Shown piece after piece: positions 25,370-37,178 of a stretch of 64,000 nt of DNA. How positions within the stretch are numbered: position 1 is the first letter of the stretch; each line of letters starts with the position of its first letter. The translations under genes and the position numbers were made by a program. The DNA is from Capillidium heterosporum (Eukaryota > Entomophthoromycota > Entomophthoromycetes > Entomophthorales > Capillidiaceae). The stretch spans positions 1,572,422 through 1,636,421 of the forward strand of contig WBMQ01000008.1 of NCBI GenBank assembly GCA_016630905.1, in the 5' to 3' direction. The notes beneath the pieces were generated by a model that saw nothing but the letters and a program-made list of their open reading frames with translations, was not told the DNA's origin and ran no database searches.

Positions 25370-26710
25370 TATAAAAAAATACTTTTAATTAGCTGTAGCT
25401 TCACTTAATAACTAAAATTCAGTTTTATATTTTAGACACATAGATTACCAGTTTGGCATCAATCCTAGTAATGCTAAAAATTCTTTTTTCTTTAGCATAA
25501 ATTAAGTATTTATTTAGCATTGACTGTCTTTTAATCAGCTTTAGTATTTTTTGGATTAATGAAAAATGCTTAGAAAATAAGAGAAATAGTATTACTAATA
25601 GATTAAGAAAAATTTCAATTACTAGTACTCAAAGTACTAACTACTAAGAACAAGTCACCTATATAAGACTTATAGTAAACTTAGTAATAGGTTAAGTTAT
25701 ATTTAAATAAACATATTAAATCATTTAATATTTCTTCTGCTATTAGTATAGTATAAACTTCTTGTATAATATAATATAAAACTGATAATTGACATCCTTC
25801 TATAATAGAAAGTTGTACTGATCTAAACCAAATAATAAAACTAAACCAAATTAATCTAAACTAAACCCTAGAATTTTTCTAAACCAATAAACCTAACTAT
25901 AAGAAAATATTTCTAAATCAGCTATAGTTTTACCTATAAACTGAATTTAAGTCTAAAAATGCCTTTATAATAGAAATTAAGTAATCAATTCTGCAGTCAC
26001 TATGTCTCATTTCTTACACTTCTTAAAGATTATAATTATCTTTCAGAAAAACTAAATAAGTATCTAAAATATTTACTACTAAAGATAGATTACCTATATA
26101 AGGCCTATAGTAAACTTAGTAGTAAGTTAAGTAATTATTAAATAAATGTATTAAACATTTGATATTTTTCTTCTATTATTAGCATAGTATAGACTTTTTG
26201 TATAGTATAACTGAAAACTAATAATTTACATTTTTCTAAAACTAAAAGTTGTATTGACCTAATCTGAATAAACAACCTAAACTAAACCAAATCTGAAAAT
26301 TTAAGCTAAACAATGGATTTGACTACATTTTTTAGTCTTATAGCTATAATTAAAGTAGTCCTGTCTGTTTACTACTTCTAGATCCAACTTTAGGCATAAT
26401 TATCCTTTTTGTATAACTTTTATGTCAACTTCCTTAGCTTTTATAAAGTATTGGTTACTATGACTACTTGGTTGACTCTTACTAGTAAGTGTTTTTTGTA
26501 GACATTTCCTAATATTAACTATGCTTTTTAGCTTAATAGCTACCCTTAAAGTATTACTATTTATCTACCATTTTTGGATTAGGCTACAAGTACAAGCTTT
26601 TTTCTTATATAGCCTTATAGTCAATATTCTTAGCCTTTATAAAGTTTTAGCTATTATTGTTTTTTAGCTAATCTTAGCTAGTAAGTATTTTTTATAAATG
26701 TTTTCTAATA
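25370..26710 (+). mobile_element. A-family LTR interrupted by A2
   Basis: Starts TATAAAAAAATAC and ends TTTTCTAATA; flanks are ctcta and cccta, a duplication with one C/T change. An A2 copy (25,898-26,514) splits it. Confidence 0.7.
25898..26514 (+). mobile_element. A2 solo LTR nested in A
   Basis: Starts TATAAGAAAATATTTC and ends ACATTTCCTAATA, 617 bp, flanked by ctaac and ttaac (one C/T difference). Confidence 0.75.
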
Positions 26711-26794
26711 CCCTAGTTGTTACAATTTTTAATATAAGGTTATTAACCTATTTTTTTATACACTACACTATTTTTTTCTTTTACTAATCTTTAA

Positions 26795-27678
26795 TGTCAA
26801 CTTAGCTCTTAGGCTAAGTTGGGTGTCAAACATTGGAACATTAATTTTTCATAAGAAACCTACGATTTGGCTACTACTGGACAGAGCATTTTGGGATGAT
26901 ATAGTTACATATTCATCCCTGCGCTTTGAAATACCTACCATTCATTAGTATACATTCTAACTAATAGTAAAGTGCTCAAATTACCTAAGACCGATTTCTA
27001 TTGAGAAGGTAAGTTTGGGATTTTGGACTTAATGCCGGATTTCTCTGATAGTTGACTTGCAGAGAAAGTGAATCCAAAATGTGGAAGCAGACAGCAGTAA
27101 TTAGGATAGTGACTCTCCAGTTCATTAAGAAAAGAGTTCACTAACAAGCCTCCAAATTATGCCTTGTTTCGGATCTACCATATAAAGAGGAGAAAAAGAG
27201 GAGACAGAGAGAAAAAATAGACAGAGAGAGAAAAGAGAGAGAGGATAAGAAGAGGACAAAAACGGGAAACAGACCACCAAACAAGAAGAAACAGATAGGA
27301 GGACAAAAAGGACAGTGAAAGAACAAGAGGGAAAGAAAAAGAGTTTCTGGATCGCTTTCATCAATAGAGGAAAAGAGAGTTTCTGAGTCGGTTTATCAGA
27401 ATTGTTTGGGACCTTTCTTTTGAGTTTGCCCTAATTGTAGATTAAGTTTGGGTTAGGTTGATTATAATGTTTTAAGGGTTCCTAACCAGAAGTGTTGCAA
27501 GAATAAAGCTTTTATATTGGATTTAATTGTAGAGCAGTTGCCACATCTATATTAGTCAGCCCACAACACAATACACATGTCACGTCCTATGCTGAAGGAC
27601 TCACCAAGTTTGGCCAAACCCACTCAACTGGAAGTCTGAGCCAGTAGTCAAACACTCAGCAAGGGCAACCAGCCAACA
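26795..27678 (+). mobile_element. B-family solo LTR, reference-quality copy
   Basis: Starts TGTCAACTTAGCTCTTAGG and ends CAACCAGCCAACA, 884 bp, with perfect tttaa duplications. It is little mutated. Holds a purine-rich stretch at about 27,180-27,340 that produces low-complexity Phe/Ser/Leu-rich open frames on the minus strand; these recur in other B copies and are not genes. Confidence 0.85.
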
Positions 27679-27983
27679 TTTAATATTTCTATTTTCTATT
27701 TATATCTAGTTGTTAAATAGAAATCTGTTTTACTTATTAGTTATTCCAAGTATTTTTTCATATTCTTAGTTTTGGCTATATATTAGTAATTTACAGCAAG
27801 TATTGCTAAGATACCAAAAAAGTATTTAAACCTTTAAGATGCTACTAAAAACTAGTATTTTAATAATATTTTACCTTACTATTTTCTAAATAGCTATTAC
27901 TTACCTTTTGATCTTAACTATCAATTATAGTTATTATAATAATTTGATCTGTTTTCTTTACTATAGCTGTTTCTAATAGCCTA

Positions 27984-28703
27984 TGTTAGGAAATGTCTAC
28001 AAGGAACATTTATTAGCTAAGGTTAGCTAAGAATTAATAGTAGTTAGAACTTTATAAAAGCTAAGAATATTGACTATAAAGCTATATAAAAAGAAGGCTT
28101 ATGCTTATAGCCTAATCTAGAAATGGTGGGCAAACAGGAATACTCTAAGGGTAGCTATTAGACTAAAAAGTATAGTTAGGTTTATTGGTTTAGGAGGGTT
28201 CTAGGATTTAGTTCAGATCAATTCAGTTTAGTTTTATTGTTTAGTTTAGATCAGTGCAACTCTTTACTACAGAGGGATGCCGATTATCAGTTCTATATTA
28301 TACTATACAAGGAGCCTATACTATACTAATAGCAGAAGAAATATTAAATAATTTAATATGTTTATTTAAATATAACTTAACCTACTACTAAGTTCACTGT
28401 GGGCCTTATATAGGTGACTTGTCCTTAGTAGTTGGTCCTTTGAGTACTAGTAATTGACATTTTTCCTAATCCATTAGTAAAACTATTCCTCTTGTTTTCT
28501 GGGCATTTGTCATTAACCTAAGAAATGCTAAGGCTGATTTAGAGACAGTTAATGCTAAATAAAACACTTAATTCATGCTAAAGAGAAAAGAACTTCTAGC
28601 ATTGCTAGGATTGATGCCAAACTGGTAATCTATGTGTCCAGAATGTAAAACTGAATTCTAGTTATTAAGTGAAGCTACAGCTAATTAAAAGAATTTCCTT
28701 ACA
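27984..28703 (-). mobile_element. A-family solo LTR
   Basis: Starts TGTTAGGAAATG and ends TTTCCTTACA, 720 bp, moderately mutated in its left half and nearly clean in its right half. Flanks gccta and atttg do not match, so one side was probably rearranged. Confidence 0.7.
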
Positions 28704-29021
28704 ATTTGATATTTAATATATAGCTTTTTTAAAAAGCTAAGTTATAGAGTAATCATCAATTTATATTATTTTTCATAGTTAGCTTATATTTATACTATGT
28801 TCCAACAATATGCTTTAGGTTATAAACTTTATCTTTCACTAAAAACTTACTTTAATTATTAGATAACTAGTTTTACTATACTAATTAGCTGTACAAATCA
28901 TTAAATCTAAACTTTAAAGGTAGACTACTACAATCAGAATATATATCTACCTCTTTGTAAAAGAAATATCTACTTATATATTAGTAAGTTATGATTATTC
29001 CCAAAGCTATGATATATATAT
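28704..29021 (+). mobile_element. Chimeric D-end/C-family LTR fragment
   Basis: The first 40 bp match the reverse of a D-type 5' end (about TTTAATATATAGC). At the shared hairpin core AAGCTAAGTT the sequence switches to the forward C family, and it stops at the insertion of a complete C copy. This looks like a recombination joint inside the hairpin. Confidence 0.5.
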
Positions 29022-29678
29022 TGTCAACTTAGCTCTTCAGCTAAGTTGTAGAGTAATCATCAATTTATATTATTTTTCATAGTTAGCTTACATTTTATAC
29101 TATGTCCTGACAATGTGCTTCGGGTTATAAACTTTATCTCTCACTAAAGACTCACTTTAATCACCAGATGACCAGTTCTACCATACTAATTAGCTGTACA
29201 AATCATTGGATCTGAACTTCAAGGGTAGACTACTGCAACCAGAACACATGTCTACCCCTTTGCAGAAGAAATACCCACTTACATATTGGTAAGTTATGAC
29301 TATCCCCAAAGCTATGATATATATATCATACCTTTCAGACAGGAAAAAAGGAGGTTTTTTTCAGAGGATTAAGGAATTGGAGAACACAAAGAATTTTGGT
29401 ATTTTGTGGTTTGAGGTCTTGAAGGTTCTAAGATTGTATATTGAGTTGGATTAGTTTTATTAAACATCAAAAGGTTCTTAGTCAGTGGTTTTTCAGGGAT
29501 TGAGAATTTTTAGTACTTTCATTAGTTGTAGAGAAATCAACTGTATCTATATTAGTCAGCCTACAACATGATACATATATTATGTTCCATGCCGAAGGAC
29601 TTACTAAGTTTGGCCAAACCCAATCAACTAGAAGTCCTAGCTAGTAGTCAGACACTTAGCAAGGGCGACCAGCCAATA
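29022..29678 (+). mobile_element. C-family solo LTR with target duplication
   Basis: Starts TGTCAACTTAGCTCTTCAGC and ends CCAGCCAATA, 657 bp, with tatat on both sides. It is nearly unmutated and inserted into an older C fragment. Confidence 0.8.
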
Positions 29679-29683
29679 TATAT

Positions 29684-30339
29684 TATTGGCTAATTACCTT
29701 TGCTAAATATTTAACTATTAGCTAGGACTTCCAGTTGATTGGGTTTGGCCAAACTTAGTAAGTTCTTTAGTATGAAATGTAATATATGTATCATGTTGTA
29801 GGCTGACTAATATAGATACAGTTGATTCCTCTACAACTAATGAAAGTACTAAAAATTCTCAACCTCTGAAAAACTACTGGCTAAGAACCTTTAAATGTTT
29901 AATAAAACTAATTTAACTTAATATATAATCTTAGAACCTTAAAGACCTCAAACTACAAAATATCAAAATCTTCTATGTTTTTAAAATCCTTTATCTCTAG
30001 AAAACCTCTTTCTTCTTCATGTATAAAAGGTATGATATATATATTATAGCTTTGGGGATAGTCATAACTTACTGATATGTAAGTGGATATTTCTTTTATA
30101 AAAAGGTAGACATATATTTTAGTTGTAGTAATCTACCTTTAAAGTTTAGATTTAATGATTTGTACAGCTAATTAGTATAGTAGAACTGGTCATCTAATAA
30201 TTAAAGTAAGTCTTCAGTGAGAGATAAAGTTTATAACTTAAAGCACATTGTTGGGATATAGTATAAAATGTAAGTTAACTATGAAAAATAATATAAATTG
30301 ATAATTACTTTACAATTCAGCTAAAGAGCTAAGTTAATA
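29684..30339 (-). mobile_element. C-family LTR, inverted neighbour
   Basis: Starts TATTGGCTAATTACC and ends AGCTAAGTTAATA, 656 bp, in opposite orientation to the C copy immediately left. Together they form a large inverted repeat of about 1.3 kb. Confidence 0.75.
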
Positions 30340-30600
30340 AATAGTAAGAATTATTAATAGATAATAAAAAGTAAAAAATCAGGAGGATTAAACTATATAG
30401 AAATACTATACTAAAACAGAGAAATAAGTAAAAAAATAAAATTAAGCTATTATAATAACTATAGCTAAAAAGTAAAATAAATAATAGCTATTAAAAAATA
30501 ATAAGATATAATATTGTTAAAATATAAGCTTTTAGTAGTACTTTAGAGGTTTAAATACTCTTTTGGTATTTTGGTAATACTTGCTAAATATTAGAATTTT
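30340..30600 (+). mobile_element. Fragment of the long E form
   Basis: Matches the interior of the long E copy at about 45,365-45,640 (for example ACTATATAGAAATACTATACT). Neither terminus is present. Confidence 0.5.
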
Positions 30601-31190
30601 TATAAGAAATTTTTTTTAATTAGCTATAACTTTATTTAATAACTAAAATTTAGTTTTATATTCTAAACTTATAGATTATCAATTTGGTACCAATCCTAAT
30701 AATGCTAAAAGTTCTTTTTTCTTTAGCATGAATTAAGCATTTTATTTAGCATTAACTGTTTTTAAATTAACTTTGGTATTTTTTAGATTAATAATAAATA
30801 TCTAAAAAACAAAAAAATAATATTACTAATAAATTAGGAAAAATAGCAATTACTAGTATTTTAAGTACTAACTACTAAAGATAAGTTACCTATATAAGGC
30901 TTATAGTAAACTTAGTAGTAGGAAGTTATTATTAAATAAATGTATTAAACATTTGATATTTCTTTTGCTATTGGCATAGTATAGACTTTCTTCATAGTAT
31001 AATGTAGAACTGATAATCGGCATCTCTTTACAATAAAAAGTTGCACTGATCTGAACCAAATAATAAAACTAAACCAAATCGATCTGAACTAAACCCTAAA
31101 ACCTTCCTGAACTAATGAACCCAACTGTGCTTCTTAGCCTAATAGCTACCTTTAAAGTATTCCTATCTACTTATCATCTCTGAATTAGGT
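30601..31190 (+). mobile_element. Truncated A-family LTR
   Basis: Follows A from about TATAAGAAAT to CTCTGAATTAGGT and stops exactly where a B LTR begins; the missing A 3' end is not found on the far side of B. Confidence 0.6.
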
Positions 31191-32075
31191 TGTCAACTTA
31201 GCTCTTAGGCTAAGTTGGGTATTGAATATTAAAACATTCATTTTTCATAAGAAACCTATAATTTGGCTATTACTAAACAGAGTATTTTGGGATAATACAG
31301 TTATATATTCATCCCTGTGCTTTGAAATACCTACCATTCATTAGTATACATTCTAACTAATAGTGAAGTGCTCAAATTACCTAAGACCAATTTCTATTGA
31401 GAAGATAAGTTTGGGATTTTGGACTTAATGCCTGGATTTCTCTGATGGTTGACTTGCAGAGAAAGTGAATCCAAAATGCAGAGGCAGACAGCAGTAATTA
31501 GGATAGTGACTCTCCAGTTCATTAAGAAAAGAGTTCACTGACAAGCCTCCAAATTATGCCTTGTTTTGGATCTACCATATAAAGAGAAGAAAAAGAGGAG
31601 ACAGAGAGAAAAAATAGACAGAGAGAGAAAAGAGAGAGAGGATAAGAAAAGGACAAAAACAGGAAACAGACCACTAAACAAGAAGAAACAGATAGGAGGA
31701 CAAAAAGGATGGTGAAAGAACAAGAGGGAAAGAAAAAGAGTTTCTGGATCGCTTTCATCAATAGAGGAAAAGAGAGTTTCTGAGTTGGTTTATCAGAATT
31801 GTTTGGGACCTTTCTTTTGAGTTTGCCCTAATTGTAGATTAAGTTTGGGTTAGGTTGATTATAACGTTTTAAGGGTTCCTAACTAGAAGTGTTGCAAGAA
31901 TAAAGCTTTTATATTGGATTTAATTGTAGGGCAGTTGCCACATCTATATTAGTCAGCCTACAATATGATACACATGTCATGTCCCATGCCAAAGGACTCA
32001 CCAAGTTTGGCCAAACCTACTTGACTAGAAGTCTGAGCCAGTAGTCAAACACTCAGCAAGAGCAATCAGCCAACA
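31191..32075 (+). mobile_element. B-family solo LTR between unrelated flanks
   Basis: Starts TGTCAACTTAGCTCTTAGG and ends ATCAGCCAACA, 885 bp, almost identical to the 26,795 copy. Flanks taggt and ttctt do not match; the left side is A, the right side is A2. Suggests exchange between two B copies at different sites. Confidence 0.75.
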
Positions 32076-32265
32076 TTTCTTAAAAATTATGATTATCTTT
32101 TAGAAAAACTAAATAAGTTATAATACTAAAGTTTAGATAAATACTAATTACCTAGTATTTAGAATATTTATTACTAAAGACAAGTTACTTATATAAAGCT
32201 TATAGTAAACTTAGTAGTAGGTTAAGTAATTATTAAATAAACATATTAAACATTTAATATTTTTT

Positions 32266-33476
32266 TATTAAGAAATATCTATCAAAAATACTTACTAGCA
32301 AAAGTTAACTAAGTAGTAATAGTAGCTAGTACTTTATAAAAGCTAAGAAAGTTAACCTAAAGGTTATATAAAAAGGATAATCATATCTAAAGTTGGATTC
32401 AGAAGTAGTAAGTAGATAGGGCTACTCTAACTATAGCTATAAGACTAAGAAATGTAGTTAAATTCATTGTTTAGCTTAAGTTTTTAGATTTAGTTTAGTT
32501 TAGATTGTTGATTTAGGTCAAGTTAATATAATTCTTAATCTTAGAAGGATACAAATTATTATTTCTCAATTATACTATGTAGGAAGTCTATACTATGCTA
32601 ATAGCAAAAAAAATATTAAATTTTTACTATATTTATTTAATAATTACTTAATTTACTACTAAGTTTACTATAGGCCTTATATAGATAACTTGTCTTTAAT
32701 AGTTAATATTTTATGTCAACTTAGCTTTTCAGAGAAGTTGTATATTGAACATCAGATCATTTTTCACAATAAGTTATCTTTCACAAACAATTTACTTTAA
32801 ACCATTTGTATCACACCAATCAACCCTCAATATATCTAACCCTATTTAAAATTAACTATCCTTTTAAAGTACGAATGATTGGGTCTTAACTTAATGATGG
32901 AATACTACAACAAAAATGCATACCTACCCCTTGTTAGAGAAGAATCCACTTACAGAATGCCAAATTAGGACTATCTTCCAAATTACAATATATATATCAA
33001 AGATGGAAGATAAGAAAAGGAAGGATTCTTTTGGGAAAGAAGTGAGAAGATTTTCAGAGGATTGAAAGGATTTTGTAAAGATTAGTCTAAATAAATAAAT
33101 ATTATTAGCTAGTAGTTTTACAAAGATAGAGAGTTTTAAAGATTTTCATTGGCTATAGAAGGTTCGATGTATCTAAATTAGCTAGTCCACAACACAATAC
33201 ACATATCATGTCCCATGCCAAAGGACTCACCAAGTTTAGCCAAACCCATTCAACTAGAAGTCCAAGCCAATGGTCAGACACCTGGTAAAGGCAACCAGCC
33301 AACATTCTAGATATTTATTTGGTTTTTCTGGAAGATAATTATAATTGTTAAGAAATATAAGAAATGAGATATAGTAACTGCAGAATTGATTACTTAATTT
33401 CTATTATAAAGGCATTTCTAAACTTAAATTAAGTTTATAGGTAAAACTATAGCTGATTTAGAAATATTTCCTTATA
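32266..33476 (-). mobile_element. A2 LTR split by a D LTR
   Basis: Starts TATTAAGAAATATC and ends TTTCCTTATA; flanks are ttttt on both sides. Without the D insertion it is about 615 bp, the family length. Confidence 0.7.
32714..33304 (+). mobile_element. D-family solo LTR, innermost of a triple nest
   Basis: Starts TGTCAACTTAGCTTTTCAG and ends AACCAGCCAACA, 591 bp, flanked by tttta and ttcta (one C/T change). It is well preserved, consistent with being the youngest layer. Confidence 0.8.
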
Positions 33477-34034
33477 TTTTTATTTTACTATTAGTATAGT
33501 ATAGACTTTTTACATAGTATAATTAAAAACTAATAATTTATATTTCTTTAAGACTAAAAGTTGCATTAATATAACTTGAATTAACAACCTAAACTAAACT
33601 AAATCTGAAAACTTAAGCTAAATAATAAATTTGACTATATTCCTTAGGCTTATAGCTATAGTTAAAGTAGTTTTATCTATTTATTACTTTTAGATCCAAC
33701 TCTAAGTACAATTATTCTTTTTATATAACCTTTATATTAACTTTTTTAATCTTTATAAAGTACTAACTACTATTATTACCTAGTTAACTTCTGCTAGTAA
33801 GCATTTTTAGTAGACATTTTCTAATAATTTAATAGCTTTTATATTTTATATAAAACTTTTTATTTAGTTTAGTAATTTTTAAAAACTAACTTTTAATATT
33901 CTATATAAGCTAGAAATCTATAAACTTAAAGTTATAATTTATTAAAGTTATAAATACTTTAATTTTAAAACTATAAATATATTTTAAAATTTAATAATTT
34001 AATTTTAATAAAATAAAATGTATTTTATATAACT

Positions 34035-34910
34035 TGTTGGCTGGTTGCCCTTGCTGAGTGTTTGACTACTGGCTCAGACTTCCAGTCAAGTAGGTTTGGC
34101 CAAACTTGGTGAGTCCTTTGGCATAGGAACATGACATGTGTATTGTATTGTGGGCTGACTAATATAGATGTGGCAACTGCTCTACAATTAAATCCAATAT
34201 AAAAGCTTTATTCTTGCAACACTTCTGGTTAGGAACCCTTAAAACATTATAATCAACCTAACCCAAACTTAATCTACAATTAAGGCAAACTTAAAAGAAA
34301 GGTCCCAAACAATTCTGATAAACCAACTCAGAAACTCTCTTTTCTTCTATTGATAAAAGCAATCCAGAAACTCTTTTTCTTTTCCTTTTGTTCTTTCACC
34401 ATTCTTTTTGTCCTCCTATCTGTTTCTTCTTGTTTGGTGGTCTGTTTCCCATTTTTGTCCTCTTCTTATCCTCTCTCTCTTTTCTCTCTCTGTCTATCTT
34501 TTCTCTCTGTCTCTTCTTTTTCTTTTCCTCCTTTGTCCTTCTTATATGGTAGATCCAAAACAAGGCATAATTTGGAGGCTTGTCAGTGAACTCTTTTCTT
34601 AATGAACTGGAGAGTCACTATCCTAATTACTGCTATCCGCTTCCACATTTTGGATTCACTTTCTCTGCAAGTCAACCATTAGAGAAATCCAGCATTAAGT
34701 CCAAAATCCTAAACTTACCTTTTCAATAGAAATTGGTCTTAGGTAATTTGAGCACTTCACTATTAGTTAGAATGTATACTAATGAATGGTAGGTATTTCA
34801 AAGCACAGGGATAAATATATAACTGTATCATCCCAAAATGCTCTATCCAGTAGTAGCTAAATTGTAGGTTTCTTATGAAAAATTAATGTTCCAATGTTCA
34901 ACACCCAACT
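34035..34910 (-). mobile_element. B-family LTR lacking its terminal hairpin
   Basis: Starts TGTTGGCTGGTTGCC and is well preserved to ACACCCAACTT, where the last 25 bp or so (the hairpin) are replaced by a (TA) run at 34,910-34,923. Low-complexity open frames in its pyrimidine tract are not genes. Confidence 0.75.
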
Positions 34911-35029
34911 TATATATATATATAATTTTAAGTTAATTAAAGTACTTTTTATACTTTTAATTTACTATAATACCTAAAAAGGTACTATTAGATCTAACTA
35001 ATAATAATATTATAATAAAAGTATATAAT

Positions 35030-35830
35030 ATATATAGAAAAGTCTTTTTAAAAATTTTAGGCTAGGCTTAAAGTAAGCTAATATAGTAGTAATCACACTA
35101 ATAAAACTAAAGAAGCTTAATGCTATTACTTTAATAGCCAATACTTTAGTATTAATCTAAATACAAAGTTGGTTTATAAAGATAAATAAGACTATAGTTA
35201 TAATAAAGCTAAAAAGGGTAATAATATCTATTAGGTTTTAATACTTAGTTCTATCTAATCAGCTTTAATTCTAATTTTAAATGATTTTAATATAATGCTA
35301 TTTTGTAAATCCTAAGCTAATTTTAAGCTATCCTTAATTCAATGCTATCTTATATATTAACTTTAGGCTACTTTAAGTTAGCAATATTCTAGTTTAACTT
35401 TTAGCTAATTTAATAGTTATAGAAAATTAGCTCTAATAATATGTAATAATTATAATAAGTAGAAATGAAAATATTTATTATAAAATAATCATTTATCAAA
35501 AAGTTATATAAGTTAAAAGGGTTTATATAAGGGTAGAAAATAAAAATAATAGGATAACAAAGATGCTAATAACTAGTACTTTATTAGGTAGATGATTTGT
35601 ATCTATTATATTTTAAAGGTAAACTAGAAGAATCCATTTGTAATATGTTATAGCCTAATATAATAATTGTTATTTAGTTTAAATAGAGACTTTGCCCTTT
35701 TATAATTAATTATTAAATAACTAAAACCTAATTTATTACAAGGTTAATAATAGTATTAAAACTAGATTTTATATAGCTAAAAGAGTTATCAAGCTGATTT
35801 TCTAAAGAAACTATTTAAGGGTTTGTTATA
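35030..35830 (-). repeat. Dispersed repeat G, copy 3
   Basis: Matches the reverse of the G segments near 10,600 and 48,100 and the region right of the A LTR at 14,620. Limits are approximate and no target duplication is seen. Confidence 0.45.
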
Positions 35831-37122
35831 ATATAAAAGGTTAGAATAGTAGAACTAATACTAACTATAGTATTAATAATATAAATTACCTAAAGAAAAG
35901 TAAAAAAAGTTTAAATAAAGTAAGCTAAAAAAATATAAGAATTAAATTATATATTTATATGATTTAATAACTAAAAGACTAATTAAAAATAATACTTTAT
36001 TTATAGGTAAAACAGATTAGACTATTATAATAGTTATTATAAGAAAATCCTTCTAATTAGCTATAGTTTCACTTAACTAGAATTCAGTTTTATATTCCAG
36101 ACATATAGATTACCAGTTTGGCATTGATTTTAGCAATGCTAAAAGTTCTTTTCTCTTTAGCATGAATTAAGTGTTTATTTAGCATTGACAGTCTTTAAAT
36201 CAATCTTGTCATTTTTAGGGTTAATAACAAATGCCCAAAAAACAAGAGGAATAATATTACTAAAGGATTAGGAAAAATGTCAATTACTAGTACTCAAAGG
36301 ACCAACTACTAAGGACAAGTCACCTATATAAGACCCATGGTGAACTTAGTAGAAGGTTAAGTTATTATTAAATAAATGTATTGAATCATTTAATATTTCT
36401 TCTACTATTGGTATAATATAGACTTTCTATATAGTATAACATAGAACTGATAATCAGCATCTTTTAATAGTAGAGAGTTGCACTAATATAAACTGAATAA
36501 TAAAACTAAATTAAATTGATCTGAACTAAATCCTAAAACCCTCCTGAACCAATGAATCCAACTGTGCTTCTTAGCCTAATAGCTACTTTTGGAGTATTCC
36601 TATCTGCCTACCATCTTTGGATTAGGCTCCAAGCACAAATCTCCTCCTTATATAACCTTATGGTCAATGTTCTTAGCCTTTATGGAGTCCTGGCTACTGT
36701 TACTTCCTGGCTAACTCCAGCTAGTGAATGTTCCTTGTGGATGTTTCCTAACAATTATAGTTAATAATTAAGATTAAAAGGTAAATAATAGCTATTTAAA
36801 AAATAATAAGGTAGAACATTATTAAAATACTAGTTTTTAATAGTATTTTAAGGGTTTAAATACCTTTTTAATATTTTAATACTATTAGTTAGTTATTAAA
36901 GTTTTGATATTTAAGTACTATTTAATAAAATTTAAGATTTCTAAACTATAGCTAAGCTAAAAATAAAAAATAATACTTAAGAATATCTAATAAGTAAAAT
37001 ATATTTTTAATTAAAAGTAGTTATAAGTAGAAAATAGAAAATCATAAAAAAGTAATATACTAATAATATAAAAAAATAGATTAATAGCCTTTTAATAGCA
37101 ATTATAATAATTAGAGTTATAG
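35830..37122 (+). mobile_element. E-family LTR split by an A LTR
   Basis: Pieces 35,830-36,037 and 36,759-37,122 follow E forward, including the duplicated AGCTATTT block and a mutated GGGTTGTTACA end. The 5' end is unclear. Confidence 0.5.
36038..36753 (+). mobile_element. A-family solo LTR
   Basis: Starts TATAAGAAAATCC and ends GTTTCCTAACA, 716 bp; flanks gttat and attat (one G/A change). The 70-codon open frame within it also occurs in reverse in other A copies and is LTR sequence. Confidence 0.75.
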
Positions 37123-37178
37123 ATTTTTAAATTTTATTAAACTAAATAAAAAGTTTTATATAAAATATAAAAGTTATT

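Larger units (their letters stand above)
25357..27983 (-). mobile_element. E-family LTR carrying nested A, A2 and B copies
   Basis: E sequence in reverse appears at 25,357-25,369, 26,711-26,794 and 27,679-27,983, between insertions. The right end is missing: it meets an A copy at 27,984. Confidence 0.55.
32076..33826 (+). mobile_element. A2 LTR, 5'-truncated, split by another A2
   Basis: Pieces 32,076-32,265 and 33,482-33,826 follow A2 forward, ending ATTTTCTAATA. The 5' end is missing where B begins. A reverse A2 copy sits between the pieces. Confidence 0.6.

Noticed and set aside
27125-27364. Low-complexity Phe/Ser/Leu open frames, also at 31,522, 34,350 and 43,548
   Set aside because: They are translations of the purine- or pyrimidine-rich tract of B-family LTRs, recur in every copy in overlapping frames and have no start or stop conservation beyond sequence identity.
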